Below, in pieces: positions 19,867 through 28,807 of a stretch of DNA of 64,000 bases. The first letter of the stretch is position 1, and every line of letters starts with the position of its first letter. The position numbers and the translations under genes are program-made. Source of the stretch: Gammaproteobacteria bacterium (GTDB lineage Bacteria; Pseudomonadota; Gammaproteobacteria; DSM-16500); assembly GCA_013287845.1 (NCBI GenBank), contig JABDDA010000001.1, positions 1 through 64,000 on the forward strand, in the 5' to 3' direction. The notes under the pieces are model-generated. The model searched no databases, was not told the origin of the DNA, and worked only from the letters and a program-made list of their open reading frames with translations.

Positions 19867-21636
19867 ATGAACGAAATGGAATTTCTAGACCTCATCAAAC
19901 AATGCACGATTTTTTCATCCATTGATGAAAAATCTTTGCAGCAGTTTCTGCCCTATTTTCAAAAAATATCACTGACAGCCAATGAAGTATTATTTCATCA
20001 AGGTGACGTATCTGATCGGGTCTATATTTTAACAGAAGGACAACTCGCCACGATTCTAACAACAGCAACGGGTGAGAAAAAAATATTAGGCACAGTGGAT
20101 CCTGTTGAAACCATCGGTGAATTAGGCGTTTTATCAGGTGAAACACGCAGTTTAACTGTGCAAGCGTTAATCCCTTCAAAATTTATTACCTTACCAGGCA
20201 GTGTTTTTAAAGAATTATGTCACTTATTCCCAGCGATTCTTTTTGAAACTGTTCAACCTATCGTGAGTCGTTCACTTAAAACCATTAAATTAATTGCGGG
20301 AAAAAAAGAAGGTCGTTGTATGATTTTCTTTCCTATCAATCATAATATTTCATTAAATGAATTTAAAACTAAATTACAAAAAAACTTAATTAAGGAACAT
20401 CATTCAGCGATTATTACGAGCAAAGATTTTCAGCAAAGCGAACAATCGTTACAGCAATGGAAACACGAACACAAAAATGTTTTTATTTTTTTAGAATCAC
20501 ATGATGCACCTTTACCGCAAATTGATTTAGAAAAAGCAGATGGTTTTTATGCCATAGGCAATGCAGATGAACCCATAGAAATCGATGCGATCACTGAAAA
20601 AAAATTAACTGCCATTCAACATTACGGTCCACAAAAATTAAATTTATTATTGCTGCATACGAAACCAAAAGCATTTCCTACGAATACACAAGATTGGTTA
20701 GAAAAAGCCAATTTTAATTTTCATTATCATGTTCGCACCGATAGGAACGAAGATTATCAGCGTTTTTTACGCATTATTACAGGCACTGCAACAGGACTCG
20801 TTTTAGGTGGCGGCGGCGCAAGAGGATTTACACATATTGGCGTGATCAAATCACTTTTCGAAAATACTATTTCAATTGATATGATGGGTGGAACCAGTAT
20901 TGGTGCAGTTGCTGCAGCATGTTTCGCATTACACGAATCATATGAAGAAATCGCGAAAAATTTCACTGTGATTGCAGAGGCCGCGCAACGATCACTCACT
21001 TTTTCACATTTAACATGGCCACTCATTTCTTTATTCAGTGGAAATCCGGGGACACGTGCACTGCAAACTATTTTTAACGATTTACGGATGGAAAATTTAT
21101 GGATGCCTTTATTTTGCATTTCATCGAATTTATCTGAACAACGTGAAGAAGTGCATCGCACAGGATTGTTGTGGGAAAAATTAAGAGGCAGCGCTGCATT
21201 TCCTGGTGTCGTTCCCCCTTTTGTGATCAACAACCAATTACATTATGACGGTGGATTATTAAATAATCTTCCTGTTGATGTGATGCGAAGAATATTAGGT
21301 GTTGAAGCAAAAATTATTGCAAGCAAATTATCTCCCGATGAAATTGATAAAACACATTATGATTTCCCTCCTATTTTAACGTTTTGGCAAGCGTTTATGC
21401 GACGCATTCATTTCATTCACAGAAGAGAAAAATTTCCTTTGTTGTTTGATTCTTTTTTAAATGCAGTTTTATTGGGAACGTCGCATAAAGAAAAACAAAA
21501 TAGTTTAATTGCAGATATTTTAATTAATCCGAATTTATCACACATCGGAATGTTAAAATTTAGCAAGCGTTTAGAAAGACATTTGATTGAGTTGGGATAT
21601 CGAGCTGCAAATAAAGTATTAAAATCTAAAAATTAG
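19867..21636 (+). CDS. Cyclic-nucleotide-binding patatin-like phospholipase (NTE family)
   Basis: 589-residue protein with an N-terminal cNMP-binding fold (about 10-130; VLFHQGDVSDRVYILTEGQ and IGELGVLSGETRS) and a C-terminal patatin hydrolase domain from about 315. The patatin parts are intact: oxyanion loop LGGGGARGFTHIG, nucleophile elbow GGTSIGA and catalytic DGGLLNNLP. The order matches bacterial neuropathy-target-esterase-like lysophospholipases. The middle (140-310) has no clear domain. No signal peptide is seen; patatin phospholipases are common in Legionellales, some secreted, but this one looks like the conserved housekeeping kind. It is divergent from gyrA and convergent with the acyl-CoA ligase, whose stop lies 17 bases away. 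Confidence 0.88.
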   Translation: MNEMEFLDLIKQCTIFSSIDEKSLQQFLPYFQKISLTANEVLFHQGDVSDRVYILTEGQLATILTTATGEKKILGTVDPVETIGELGVLSGETRSLTVQALIPSKFITLPGSVFKELCHLFPAILFETVQPIVSRSLKTIKLIAGKKEGRCMIFFPINHNISLNEFKTKLQKNLIKEHHSAIITSKDFQQSEQSLQQWKHEHKNVFIFLESHDAPLPQIDLEKADGFYAIGNADEPIEIDAITEKKLTAIQHYGPQKLNLLLLHTKPKAFPTNTQDWLEKANFNFHYHVRTDRNEDYQRFLRIITGTATGLVLGGGGARGFTHIGVIKSLFENTISIDMMGGTSIGAVAAACFALHESYEEIAKNFTVIAEAAQRSLTFSHLTWPLISLFSGNPGTRALQTIFNDLRMENLWMPLFCISSNLSEQREEVHRTGLLWEKLRGSAAFPGVVPPFVINNQLHYDGGLLNNLPVDVMRRILGVEAKIIASKLSPDEIDKTHYDFPPILTFWQAFMRRIHFIHRREKFPLLFDSFLNAVLLGTSHKEKQNSLIADILINPNLSHIGMLKFSKRLERHLIELGYRAANKVLKSKN

Positions 21637-21653
21637 CAGCAGTTAATATTTCA

Positions 21654-23309
21654 CTATCTCAACGCCCTACGCAAAATTTTTCCGACATTTGTTTTAGGTA
21701 ATTCTTTGCAGAATTCAACATATTTTGGAACTTTGTATCCTGTTAACGATTTTTTTGCAAAGTGAATGACATCTTCTTTTGTAATCGCTGGATCTGTTGC
21801 AACAATAAATGCTTTCACCGCTTCTGTTGAATTTTCATCATACACACCGACAACAGCTGCTTCAGCAATGCCTGGCATACTGGTTAACACATCTTCAACT
21901 TCACTGGGATACACATTAAAACCAGAAACAAGAATCATATCTTTTTTACGTTCTAAAATTCGAACAAATCCTTTTTCATCCATCGCAGCAATATCACCTG
22001 TTAAAAACCAACCGTCTTTTGTAAATGCTTTTGCAGTTTCATTTGGATTATTCCAATAACCCGACATCACTTGTGGTCCTTTTACCGCTAATTCACCGGC
22101 TTTTCCTAAAGGAACTTCTTTTTCATCTTCATCTAAAAAACAAACATCGGTAGAAGGAACAGGTAATCCAATCGTGCCATTGTATGAATGCAAATTAACA
22201 GGATTAATGGTGACACACGGAGAAGTTTCAGTGAGTCCATACGCTTCTAATAAAGGTTCTTTTGTCACGGCTTGCCATTTTTCAGCCACAGCACGCTGCA
22301 CAGCCATGCCTCCACCTAATGTTAATTTCAAATGACTAAAATCTAATTTAGAAAAAGCAGGCGCGTGTAATAACCCATTAAATAATGTATTCACACCCGT
22401 GATGCCAGTAAATTTAAATTTTTTCATTTCAGAAATCATGTCAGGAAGATTTCTTGGATTCGCAATTAAAACATTCAATCCACCCAGTTTGAAAAAAAAC
22501 AAGCTATTCGCTGTTAAAGAAAAAATATGATAAAGCGGCAGTGCTGTAATAATAATTTCTTTTCCAGGTGTGAGCAGAGAATGAAACCACGCGGTTGCTT
22601 GCTCAATATTACTTAAAATATTTCTGTGCGTGAGCATTGCACCTTTCGCAACACCTGTTGTTCCACCTGTGTATTGCAAAAAAGCAATATCCGTATTATT
22701 AATTTCAACATGAGAAAAATTTAATTTCTCTCCTTCTTCAAGAATTTTTTTAAATGAAATCGCATTTGAAATAGTCCACGCGGGAATTTTTCTTCTGATA
22801 TATTTCAAAAAGAACTGAATCAGTTTTGCTTTGAATGGCGGCAATAAATCACCGACTTGTGTCACAATAATATTTTTCAACTTAATTTCAGATAACGCAT
22901 CTTCTACTGTGTGTGCAAAATTTTCTAAAACAATAATCGTTTCAGCACCCGCATCCTTTAATTGATGGACTAATTCAGGAACAGTATAAAGTGGATTAAC
23001 ATTAACAATCGTTAAACCTAATCGTAATGCCCCAAATAATGCGATGGGATACTGCAATACATTTGGCATCATGAGCGCAACACGATCACCTTTTTTGAGT
23101 TTAAAATGCGTTTGAAGATAAGCAGCAAATGCGCGTGAATAAAAATCAATTTCTTGATATGTGAGCGTGACTCCCAAACTATAAAATGCAGGAGAATCTC
23201 TGTATTTTCTGCAACTTTCTTCAAACATATCAATGAGAGAAGAATAATGATCAGGATTAATTTCTGCGGGAACGCCAGGTGAATAACTTTTTAACCAAAT
23301 TTTTTCCAC
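21654..23309 (-). CDS. Long-chain fatty acid--CoA ligase (AMP-forming)
   Basis: ANL-superfamily enzyme activating fatty acids to acyl-CoA. The AMP-binding P-loop YTGGTTGVAKGA, the GLTETSP motif, DGWFLTGDIA and the terminal catalytic lysine in PKTNVGKILRRALR are all present. 551 residues is the size of FadD. Close to FadD by overall sequence, but substrate length cannot be read from sequence. Transcribed alone; its 5' leader shares a 40-bp block with that of the isochorismatase-like gene, which suggests joint regulation or a local duplication. Confidence 0.88.
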   Translation of the reverse strand: MEKIWLKSYSPGVPAEINPDHYSSLIDMFEESCRKYRDSPAFYSLGVTLTYQEIDFYSRAFAAYLQTHFKLKKGDRVALMMPNVLQYPIALFGALRLGLTIVNVNPLYTVPELVHQLKDAGAETIIVLENFAHTVEDALSEIKLKNIIVTQVGDLLPPFKAKLIQFFLKYIRRKIPAWTISNAISFKKILEEGEKLNFSHVEINNTDIAFLQYTGGTTGVAKGAMLTHRNILSNIEQATAWFHSLLTPGKEIIITALPLYHIFSLTANSLFFFKLGGLNVLIANPRNLPDMISEMKKFKFTGITGVNTLFNGLLHAPAFSKLDFSHLKLTLGGGMAVQRAVAEKWQAVTKEPLLEAYGLTETSPCVTINPVNLHSYNGTIGLPVPSTDVCFLDEDEKEVPLGKAGELAVKGPQVMSGYWNNPNETAKAFTKDGWFLTGDIAAMDEKGFVRILERKKDMILVSGFNVYPSEVEDVLTSMPGIAEAAVVGVYDENSTEAVKAFIVATDPAITKEDVIHFAKKSLTGYKVPKYVEFCKELPKTNVGKILRRALR

Positions 23310-23332
23310 ATGAATTTCCTTATCTAAAATTA

Positions 23333-23372
23333 TTTTTTAAAATTATCATTCAGGTAAAAAAAAGTATAGAGA
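23333..23372 (-). promoter_or_regulatory. Shared 40-bp leader block, copy 1 (before acyl-CoA ligase)
   Basis: On the plus strand this reads T6, then AATTATCATT, an 8-base variable part and AAAAAAGTATAGAGA. About 33 of 40 bases match 25856-25895. Read toward the ligase gene it contains CTCTATACTTTTTT; TATACT could be a -10. Located 24-63 bases before the ligase start. Confidence 0.6.
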
Positions 23373-23396
23373 TAAATTAAATCGTATTATAAACAA

Positions 23397-25196
23397 TCAG
23401 AATGCCCAACAAAAACATCCCAAATTAAAATGAGGGTCAGAATGCGTTGCGCACTCAAATGAATGCTGTTTATTTTCAATAATTATTTTGTTATTTCCAT
23501 ACGTTCCATAATATTTTATCGGTGACCACTCTGGGCTGACAGGAGGAAGCGGCGGATTATCTGATACAAATTCATCAGACGCATGAACGATCACGCCACC
23601 CAACACTGTCATGACAGAATAGAGATCCTTAATTTCTTCTTCTGGAATTGTAAAATAATCTTTAGATAAAACTGCAAAATCTGCAAATTGTCCTTCAATA
23701 AAAGATCCTTTTTTATCTTGCTCGTTAGAAAACCACGCACTTCCTTTTGTATAAAGTTCTAATGCTTTTTCTCTCGAAAGAATATTACTTTCGTTATAAA
23801 GAGACGCTCCACCCATTGTTTTTCCTGTCGTTGCCCAATATAAAGAAAGCCAAGGATTATAGCTGGAGACACGCGTTGCATCGGTTCCTAATCCAACGGG
23901 TATTTCTGCGTCTAAAAGTTTTTTGATGGGTGGCGTTCTTAATGTTTTTTCTTTTCCATAATGATCAATAAAATATTCGCCTTGAAATGCCATGCGATTT
24001 TGTATTGCAATTCCGCCACCTAATTTTTTAACTCTTTCAATGGAGTGATCTGAAATGGTTTCAGCGTGATCAAAAAACCAATTTAATTTGTCGATAGGAA
24101 TTTCATTATTTATTTTTTCATAAATCGTTAATGCTCTTGTGATGGATTCATCATACGTTGCGTGTAAACGGAAAGGCCATTGATGTTTCGCAAGTAATTT
24201 AACGACAGGCTCAAGCTGGCTTTCCATAACGGGTGGTAAATCAGGTCGTTCTTGCAAAAAATCTTCGAAATCTGCTGCGGTAAAAACTAACATTTCACCT
24301 GCACCATTATGACGATAATAATCATTTCCTTGTTGATAGTTTGTTGTTTGAATCCAATTCTGAAAATCTTCTAATTCATGTCCTGGTTTTTGTGTAAATA
24401 AATTATAAGCAATGCGTATTGATAATTTATTTTCATTGTTAAGCTGATTGATAATTTCATAATCTTCAGGATAATTTTGAAATCCACCGCCTGCATCAAC
24501 AACGCTTGTAATTCCAAGTCGATTTAATTCACGCATAAAATGCAGTGTTGAATTGATTTGATCTGCTGTATTTAATTTTGAACCTTTTGCTAAAGCAGAA
24601 TATAAAATAATGGCATTCGGAGTGGCAATTAACATCCCAGTGGGATTGCCCGCTTTATCACGTTGAATCGTTGTGCCAGGCATTTCTTTTGTATTTTTAT
24701 CATAGCCAATTGCTTTTAATGCAGCTTGATTCAGCAATGCTCTGTCATATAAATGTAATATAAATACGGGTGTTTCTTTTGAAACAGAATTAATTTCATC
24801 GAGTGTCGGCATTCTTTTTTCTTTAAATTGAAATTCAGTCCATCCTCCGACCACTCTCACCCATTGTGGCGGCGGTGTTCTATCTGCTTGTTCTTTTAAC
24901 AGGAACAACGCATCACTTAAATTTTTTATTCCATCCCAACGTAATTCCATATTAAAACTAAGACCACCACGAATAAGATGAATATGCGAATCATTTAATC
25001 CTGGAATAACAAGCTTTTTTTTCAAATCGATTATTTTTGTAGAATCATTTTTTAATGCAAGAATTTCTTTGTCAGAACCGAATTTGAAAAAAGATTTATT
25101 TTTAATGGCTGCTGCAGAAATTTTTTTTTGAAATGTTCCAGCGCCTTTAAATTGGCCGTTATAAAAAATAATATCGGGAGCCATCAATTTATCCAC
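23397..25196 (-). CDS. Amidohydrolase, YtcJ-like
   Basis: Metal-dependent hydrolase of the amidohydrolase_3 (YtcJ-like) group, 599 residues. The metal site is visible as PGLNDSHIHL near residue 70, RLHATYDES and DHAETI in the barrel, and GTDATRVSSYNPW with the catalytic Asp. A C-terminal strand (FADFAVLSKDYFTIP) closes the composite beta domain. Substrate is unknown; relatives act on amide or formamide bonds in small molecules. The start overlaps the end of the isochorismatase-like gene by 8 bases, so the two are one translationally coupled operon and probably act on the same compound. Confidence 0.82.
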   Translation of the reverse strand: MDKLMAPDIIFYNGQFKGAGTFQKKISAAAIKNKSFFKFGSDKEILALKNDSTKIIDLKKKLVIPGLNDSHIHLIRGGLSFNMELRWDGIKNLSDALFLLKEQADRTPPPQWVRVVGGWTEFQFKEKRMPTLDEINSVSKETPVFILHLYDRALLNQAALKAIGYDKNTKEMPGTTIQRDKAGNPTGMLIATPNAIILYSALAKGSKLNTADQINSTLHFMRELNRLGITSVVDAGGGFQNYPEDYEIINQLNNENKLSIRIAYNLFTQKPGHELEDFQNWIQTTNYQQGNDYYRHNGAGEMLVFTAADFEDFLQERPDLPPVMESQLEPVVKLLAKHQWPFRLHATYDESITRALTIYEKINNEIPIDKLNWFFDHAETISDHSIERVKKLGGGIAIQNRMAFQGEYFIDHYGKEKTLRTPPIKKLLDAEIPVGLGTDATRVSSYNPWLSLYWATTGKTMGGASLYNESNILSREKALELYTKGSAWFSNEQDKKGSFIEGQFADFAVLSKDYFTIPEEEIKDLYSVMTVLGGVIVHASDEFVSDNPPLPPVSPEWSPIKYYGTYGNNKIIIENKQHSFECATHSDPHFNLGCFCWAF

Positions 25197-25827
25197 CGTG
25201 TCCGCCCATCATAGACTGTGCGTAAAAAACTCCAGCGCCATAGGCACCCGCATGTTCTTTTGCAAGATTCATAACAGCTTGATACGTTTCTTGACGTTTC
25301 CAATCGCGTTGTAATTCACAAAAAAATTGTATCCACGTAATAGGAATAACACCGACTTGTGTCATACGTTGAATTGCCATCGTGTGTGCTTCGAGTGTTG
25401 TTGCACCTGACGCATCGGTGACAGCATAAACATCGTAACCTGCTTGAATAGCTGAAATAGCAGGAAATGCGAGACAAACTTCTGTCCAAAGTGCTGCTAT
25501 CACTAATTTTTTTCGATTTGTTTTTTCGACTGCAGTAATAATATTTTTATCTTCCCACGAATTCATGGTCGTACGATCAATGGGTTTTTGTTCGGGAAAA
25601 ACAGCTTGTAATTCTGGAATGAGTGGACCACTAAATGTTTTTGCTGCAACCGTTGTTAAGATCGTTGGAACATTAAAAATTTTTGCAGCTTTAGCAAGTC
25701 CCACGACATTATTCATAATGGTTGCGCGACTGCCTGACTCTACTCCAAAAAACATTTGCGGCTGATGGTCAATAAGAAGTAACGCACAATTAGCAGGTGT
25801 TAATAATTCGAGTGATGATTTATTCAT
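25189..25827 (-). CDS. Isochorismatase-family cysteine hydrolase, YcaC-like
   Basis: 212-residue hydrolase of the YcaC branch. The catalytic triad is recognisable: Asp in LLIDHQPQMFFGV near residue 20, Lys in AKTFSGPL, and Cys in LWTEVCLAFPA near 118 with the preceding hydrophobic strand. The substrate of this branch is unknown and members are usually octameric. The C-terminus is Gly/His-rich (MMGGHGG). First gene of a two-gene operon with the amidohydrolase. Confidence 0.88.
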   Translation of the reverse strand: MNKSSLELLTPANCALLLIDHQPQMFFGVESGSRATIMNNVVGLAKAAKIFNVPTILTTVAAKTFSGPLIPELQAVFPEQKPIDRTTMNSWEDKNIITAVEKTNRKKLVIAALWTEVCLAFPAISAIQAGYDVYAVTDASGATTLEAHTMAIQRMTQVGVIPITWIQFFCELQRDWKRQETYQAVMNLAKEHAGAYGAGVFYAQSMMGGHGG

Positions 25828-25855
25828 AATTTTTTCATCCTTTAAAAAATAATGA

Positions 25856-25895
25856 TTTTTTTAAATTATCATTGGCGCAGAAAAAAGTATAGAGA
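25856..25895 (-). promoter_or_regulatory. Shared 40-bp leader block, copy 2 (before YcaC-like gene)
   Basis: Same block as 23333-23372: a T-run, AAATTATCATT, a variable 8-mer and AAAAAAGTATAGAGA. It is 29-68 bases before the start of the YcaC-like gene, almost the same offset as copy 1 from its gene. Confidence 0.6.
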
Positions 25896-25922
25896 CAATA
25901 ACTCGCAATGACGATTTAAAAA

Positions 25923-27869
25923 TTATTTTTTTGCGGGAGAGAGTGAATTAAGAAATCTCATATTTTTTTCAATGACTGCCGTGAAGTCTTCTGTATTATC
26001 AGAACCCTTTACTAATTTGATTGCTTTTTCTATCGCTTCAAATGATTTGGCTTCTTTTGCAGCTTCTGCAACCATGTAAGCTTTATTTGCTATAGATCGA
26101 GAAAATAATGTACCCACATTATTATAAAAACCCATAAAACTTTCTGAAATATTTGTACGCGCACACTCAAGTTTCATTTCTTCTTCGCACTCTTCTAATT
26201 CACTTTTAATAGGTGTTTCATACCCAAAATCTTCTAATAATGCTTGATTGAAATCGACATCGCGATACACACCTTCACGAAATTGTCCTTTTACCATAGA
26301 AACAATTGCACTTGCATGATGCGAATCTGTTGCAGGAGACCAATAAGAAAGAACAAGAGATAAAACAATAAAATTTCCATCAATAGGAATTCCAGAATAA
26401 ACAAAAAATTTAAGAAATTCTTGCGTATCTGATTTGACATACTTTTTAAATAAAGGATAAGGCAATTCTGTTACATGAATACGATTTGCTTCAGGAAGCA
26501 ACATCAAAGGATTAAATTGCAGAAGATAATTTTGATGCAGCGTCATTGCAATGGCATATCTAAAACTTGGATTATTTATTTTTGACAACGTTAATAAAGC
26601 TGTTTTTTTATCTGAAAAATATCCAGCAAGATAATAACCATTTGCAATAAATCGAATATCGGCAGCAAAGATTTTCCAATATTTTTCTGTTTGCAAGTGA
26701 TCTGATCGAATAGCTAATGCTTCAGCAATAGAATTCACTGTTCGTCGAAATAATTCTCTTTCTTCAAAGGTTGCTGTTAATTTTCCTGCAGCAGTTGCTT
26801 GTGTTTGATGAAGTCTTTTTATTTTTTCTTCAAAAAAACCGCCGATAACATAACCACGAATAATTCTGATAGAGGCTTCATTGCGTGCAGCGCTACCGTT
26901 AGGATAAGGCTGAAGAAATCCTTCAGCTGTTTTTGAATCTCCTTTTGCTGCATGTGCTTCAGCTAATGTAAAAGTATCATCAGCACATTCTGCAATAATC
27001 GCTGCAGCATGTTTTTCATTTTTTGGATTTAATAATCGTTGGATAATACTGAATTGAGTTTGTGTTAACATTCCATTTCGTGCGATACAGGCTTCTCGCA
27101 TATCATGTGGCGCTGTTGGCTTCACTGAATAATCCACTAAATAATAACCATTTGCGATCGAATGAACATCAGCAGGACAACCTCTCCAATGAGGTTCGAC
27201 ATTCATACTGAATGCACAATCTTCTCTGTAATATTTCACGTCCTCATGACTGAGTTGAGTTGCGTGTCCTTCTGCAATTGCACTCGCCATTTCTTTCAAT
27301 AATTCTTTATTACTCGGTGTATTTGCCAACTTTGCATCTAATTTTCTTTTTTCATAATATTCATCTGCTTTTTCTGGTAAATCACCTATCACATAACCAC
27401 GTGCAATTCTTGTAATCAGTTTATTTAATAATGTTGCATCATTTTTCTTTCCTTGTTCGAAAAGAAGTTCAGCAATTGCTTTGTCATCGCCTAAAACAGC
27501 GAGGGATTCTGCATAGAGAAAAATATCTTTTTTGCGCGTTGCACAAAATGTTTTAATTTCTTTTTCTAATTTTTGTATTTCTATTTTTTTATCTGTTATT
27601 TGTTTAGTAATTTTTCTTATGTCATTTTTTACTTCATCAAGCTTAGAGACTTCTTTTTTATTATCTGTTTGTTTATCTGCAGCAGAGGTAACAGCGACAG
27701 GTGCAGCCAGTAGAGTGGTAGCAAGTTTAATACTTTCTTTGGTCAGAGCAGCGGCATTTTTCTTTTGAGCCTCATCAAGCGTTGCAAGCTGGGCTTGTAC
27801 TGGTTGCAAGGTATATTTTTTTTGCTTTTTGACTTCTTTTAAAAAATTAAAATCTGCGTGAGTCAGCAT
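25923..27869 (-). CDS. Orphan repeat-containing protein, 648 residues
   Basis: No family recognised. The N-terminal ~135 residues form a Lys/Glu-rich coiled coil broken by an Ala/Thr stretch. Two related helical units follow: about 125-240 has RIARGYVIGDL, ASAIAEGHA and SIANGYYLVDY; about 300-410 has RIIRGYVIGGF, VNSIAEALA and FIANGYYLAGY. Solenoid-like helical repeats of this kind are frequent in protein-interaction effectors. No signal peptide or membrane segments are seen. A TATAAT (complement 27908-27913) lies about 40 bases before the start without the PmrA-type box. GAGG lies 9 bases before the ATG. Host-targeted function is inference. Confidence 0.6.
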   Translation of the reverse strand: MLTHADFNFLKEVKKQKKYTLQPVQAQLATLDEAQKKNAAALTKESIKLATTLLAAPVAVTSAADKQTDNKKEVSKLDEVKNDIRKITKQITDKKIEIQKLEKEIKTFCATRKKDIFLYAESLAVLGDDKAIAELLFEQGKKNDATLLNKLITRIARGYVIGDLPEKADEYYEKRKLDAKLANTPSNKELLKEMASAIAEGHATQLSHEDVKYYREDCAFSMNVEPHWRGCPADVHSIANGYYLVDYSVKPTAPHDMREACIARNGMLTQTQFSIIQRLLNPKNEKHAAAIIAECADDTFTLAEAHAAKGDSKTAEGFLQPYPNGSAARNEASIRIIRGYVIGGFFEEKIKRLHQTQATAAGKLTATFEERELFRRTVNSIAEALAIRSDHLQTEKYWKIFAADIRFIANGYYLAGYFSDKKTALLTLSKINNPSFRYAIAMTLHQNYLLQFNPLMLLPEANRIHVTELPYPLFKKYVKSDTQEFLKFFVYSGIPIDGNFIVLSLVLSYWSPATDSHHASAIVSMVKGQFREGVYRDVDFNQALLEDFGYETPIKSELEECEEEMKLECARTNISESFMGFYNNVGTLFSRSIANKAYMVAEAAKEAKSFEAIEKAIKLVKGSDNTEDFTAVIEKNMRFLNSLSPAKK

Positions 27870-27972
27870 AATGAGAGCCTCGTTTTTTAATGATAAAATT
27901 TGCTCGCATTATAACCGATTTGGTTCTTTTTTGATAGTTTTCAGGGTCTTTTTGGCTATTTAGAAGGAATTT

Positions 27973-28050
<78 letters not shown>

Positions 28051-28056
28051 GACTCT

Positions 28057-28120
28057 AGGGGCTGTTGAATTTCTACTATGAGCGATTTCTGTCTCGGCAT
28101 AGCGAAATCTCAAAGCCCCT
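28057..28120. repeat. Imperfect hairpin between merR and tRNA-Pro
   Basis: AGGGGCTGTTGAATTTC (28057-28073) pairs with GAAATCTCAAAGCCCCT (28104-28120) at 13 of 17 positions, with a smaller GATTTC/GAAATC stem inside. It touches the merR stop codon. It could end or process the merR transcript before the tRNA. Confidence 0.5.
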
Positions 28121-28521
28121 TACGGTACTGACAATTTTTTTAAAATGTTTTCGAGTTCCACAATCATTTTCTTAATGACTGCATCTGTTTTGACACTCAA
28201 ACCCACCTCGCAAGAACCGGCCGACAGTTTCGCGCGCGCGCCTTCAATAGTAAAGCCTTTTTCATAGAGTAAAGTACGAATTTGTCGTATCAATAAAATA
28301 TCATTAAATTGATAATAACGACGATTGCCGCGGCGTTTAGTAGGATTGAGTTCTGAAAATTCTTGTTCCCAATAGCGTAAAACATGTGGTTTTACGCCAC
28401 ACAAAATACTTGCTTCACTCATGGTAAAGTAACGTTTATCAGGAATAGTCGGTAAATCTTTTACGGTGGTACCGCGTTGACTACTCTGCGTTAGAAGTTT
28501 CTTTTTCGACATTTCCTGCAT
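28120..28521 (-). CDS. MerR-family transcriptional regulator
   Basis: Small HTH regulator of the type found next to ihfA in many gammaproteobacteria. The winged helix reads [25 protein letters not shown], then [33 protein letters not shown], which covers most of a MerR DNA-binding domain. A short helical tail follows, with no metal-binding cysteines for a sensing domain. The ATG at 28519-28521 is preferred (GGAAAC six bases upstream); starts at 28533 and 28512 are possible. It overlaps the ihfA 3' end by about 40 bases, so it is coupled to it. Target genes are unknown. Confidence 0.85.
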   Translation of the reverse strand: MQEMSKKKLLTQSSQRGTTVKDLPTIPDKRYFTMSEASILCGVKPHVLRYWEQEFSELNPTKRRGNRRYYQFNDILLIRQIRTLLYEKGFTIEGARAKLSAGSCEVGLSVKTDAVIKKMIVELENILKKLSVP

Positions 28522-28804
28522 AAGTTTCCACACGCGCTCTTAATTTTTGTCCGCTGTGAAAAGTCGCAACGCGTCTTGCTGAAACAGGAATTTCTTCACC
28601 TGTTTTAGGATTGCGTCCAGGACGTTCATTTTTATCATGCAATTCAAAATTTCCAAATCCTGAAAGTTTGACTTGCTGACCTTTTTCTAATGCGGCGCTG
28701 ATATCATTGAAAAATAACTCGACCATTTCCTTTGCTTCACGTTTGGTAATACCAATGTCGTGAAAAAGACGTTCTGCAATATCTGCTTTCGTAAGTGCTG
28801 TCAT
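28481..28804 (-). CDS. ihfA: Integration host factor subunit alpha
   Basis: DNA-bending nucleoid protein, one half of IHF. 107 residues starting [14 protein letters not shown], with [22 protein letters not shown], the beta-arm with the intercalating proline that defines IHF, and [18 protein letters not shown] at the end. It lies 3 bases after pheT in the conserved order pheS-pheT-ihfA-merR. The partner gene ihfB is not at its usual place after rpsA in this window. Confidence 0.95.
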   Translation of the reverse strand: MTALTKADIAERLFHDIGITKREAKEMVELFFNDISAALEKGQQVKLSGFGNFELHDKNERPGRNPKTGEEIPVSARRVATFHSGQKLRARVETYAGNVEKETSNAE

Positions 28805-28807
28805 AGT

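Noticed and set aside
20757-21233. 158-codon minus-strand frame opposite the patatin domain
   Set aside because: It mirrors codons of the conserved catalytic region and has no recognisable protein features.
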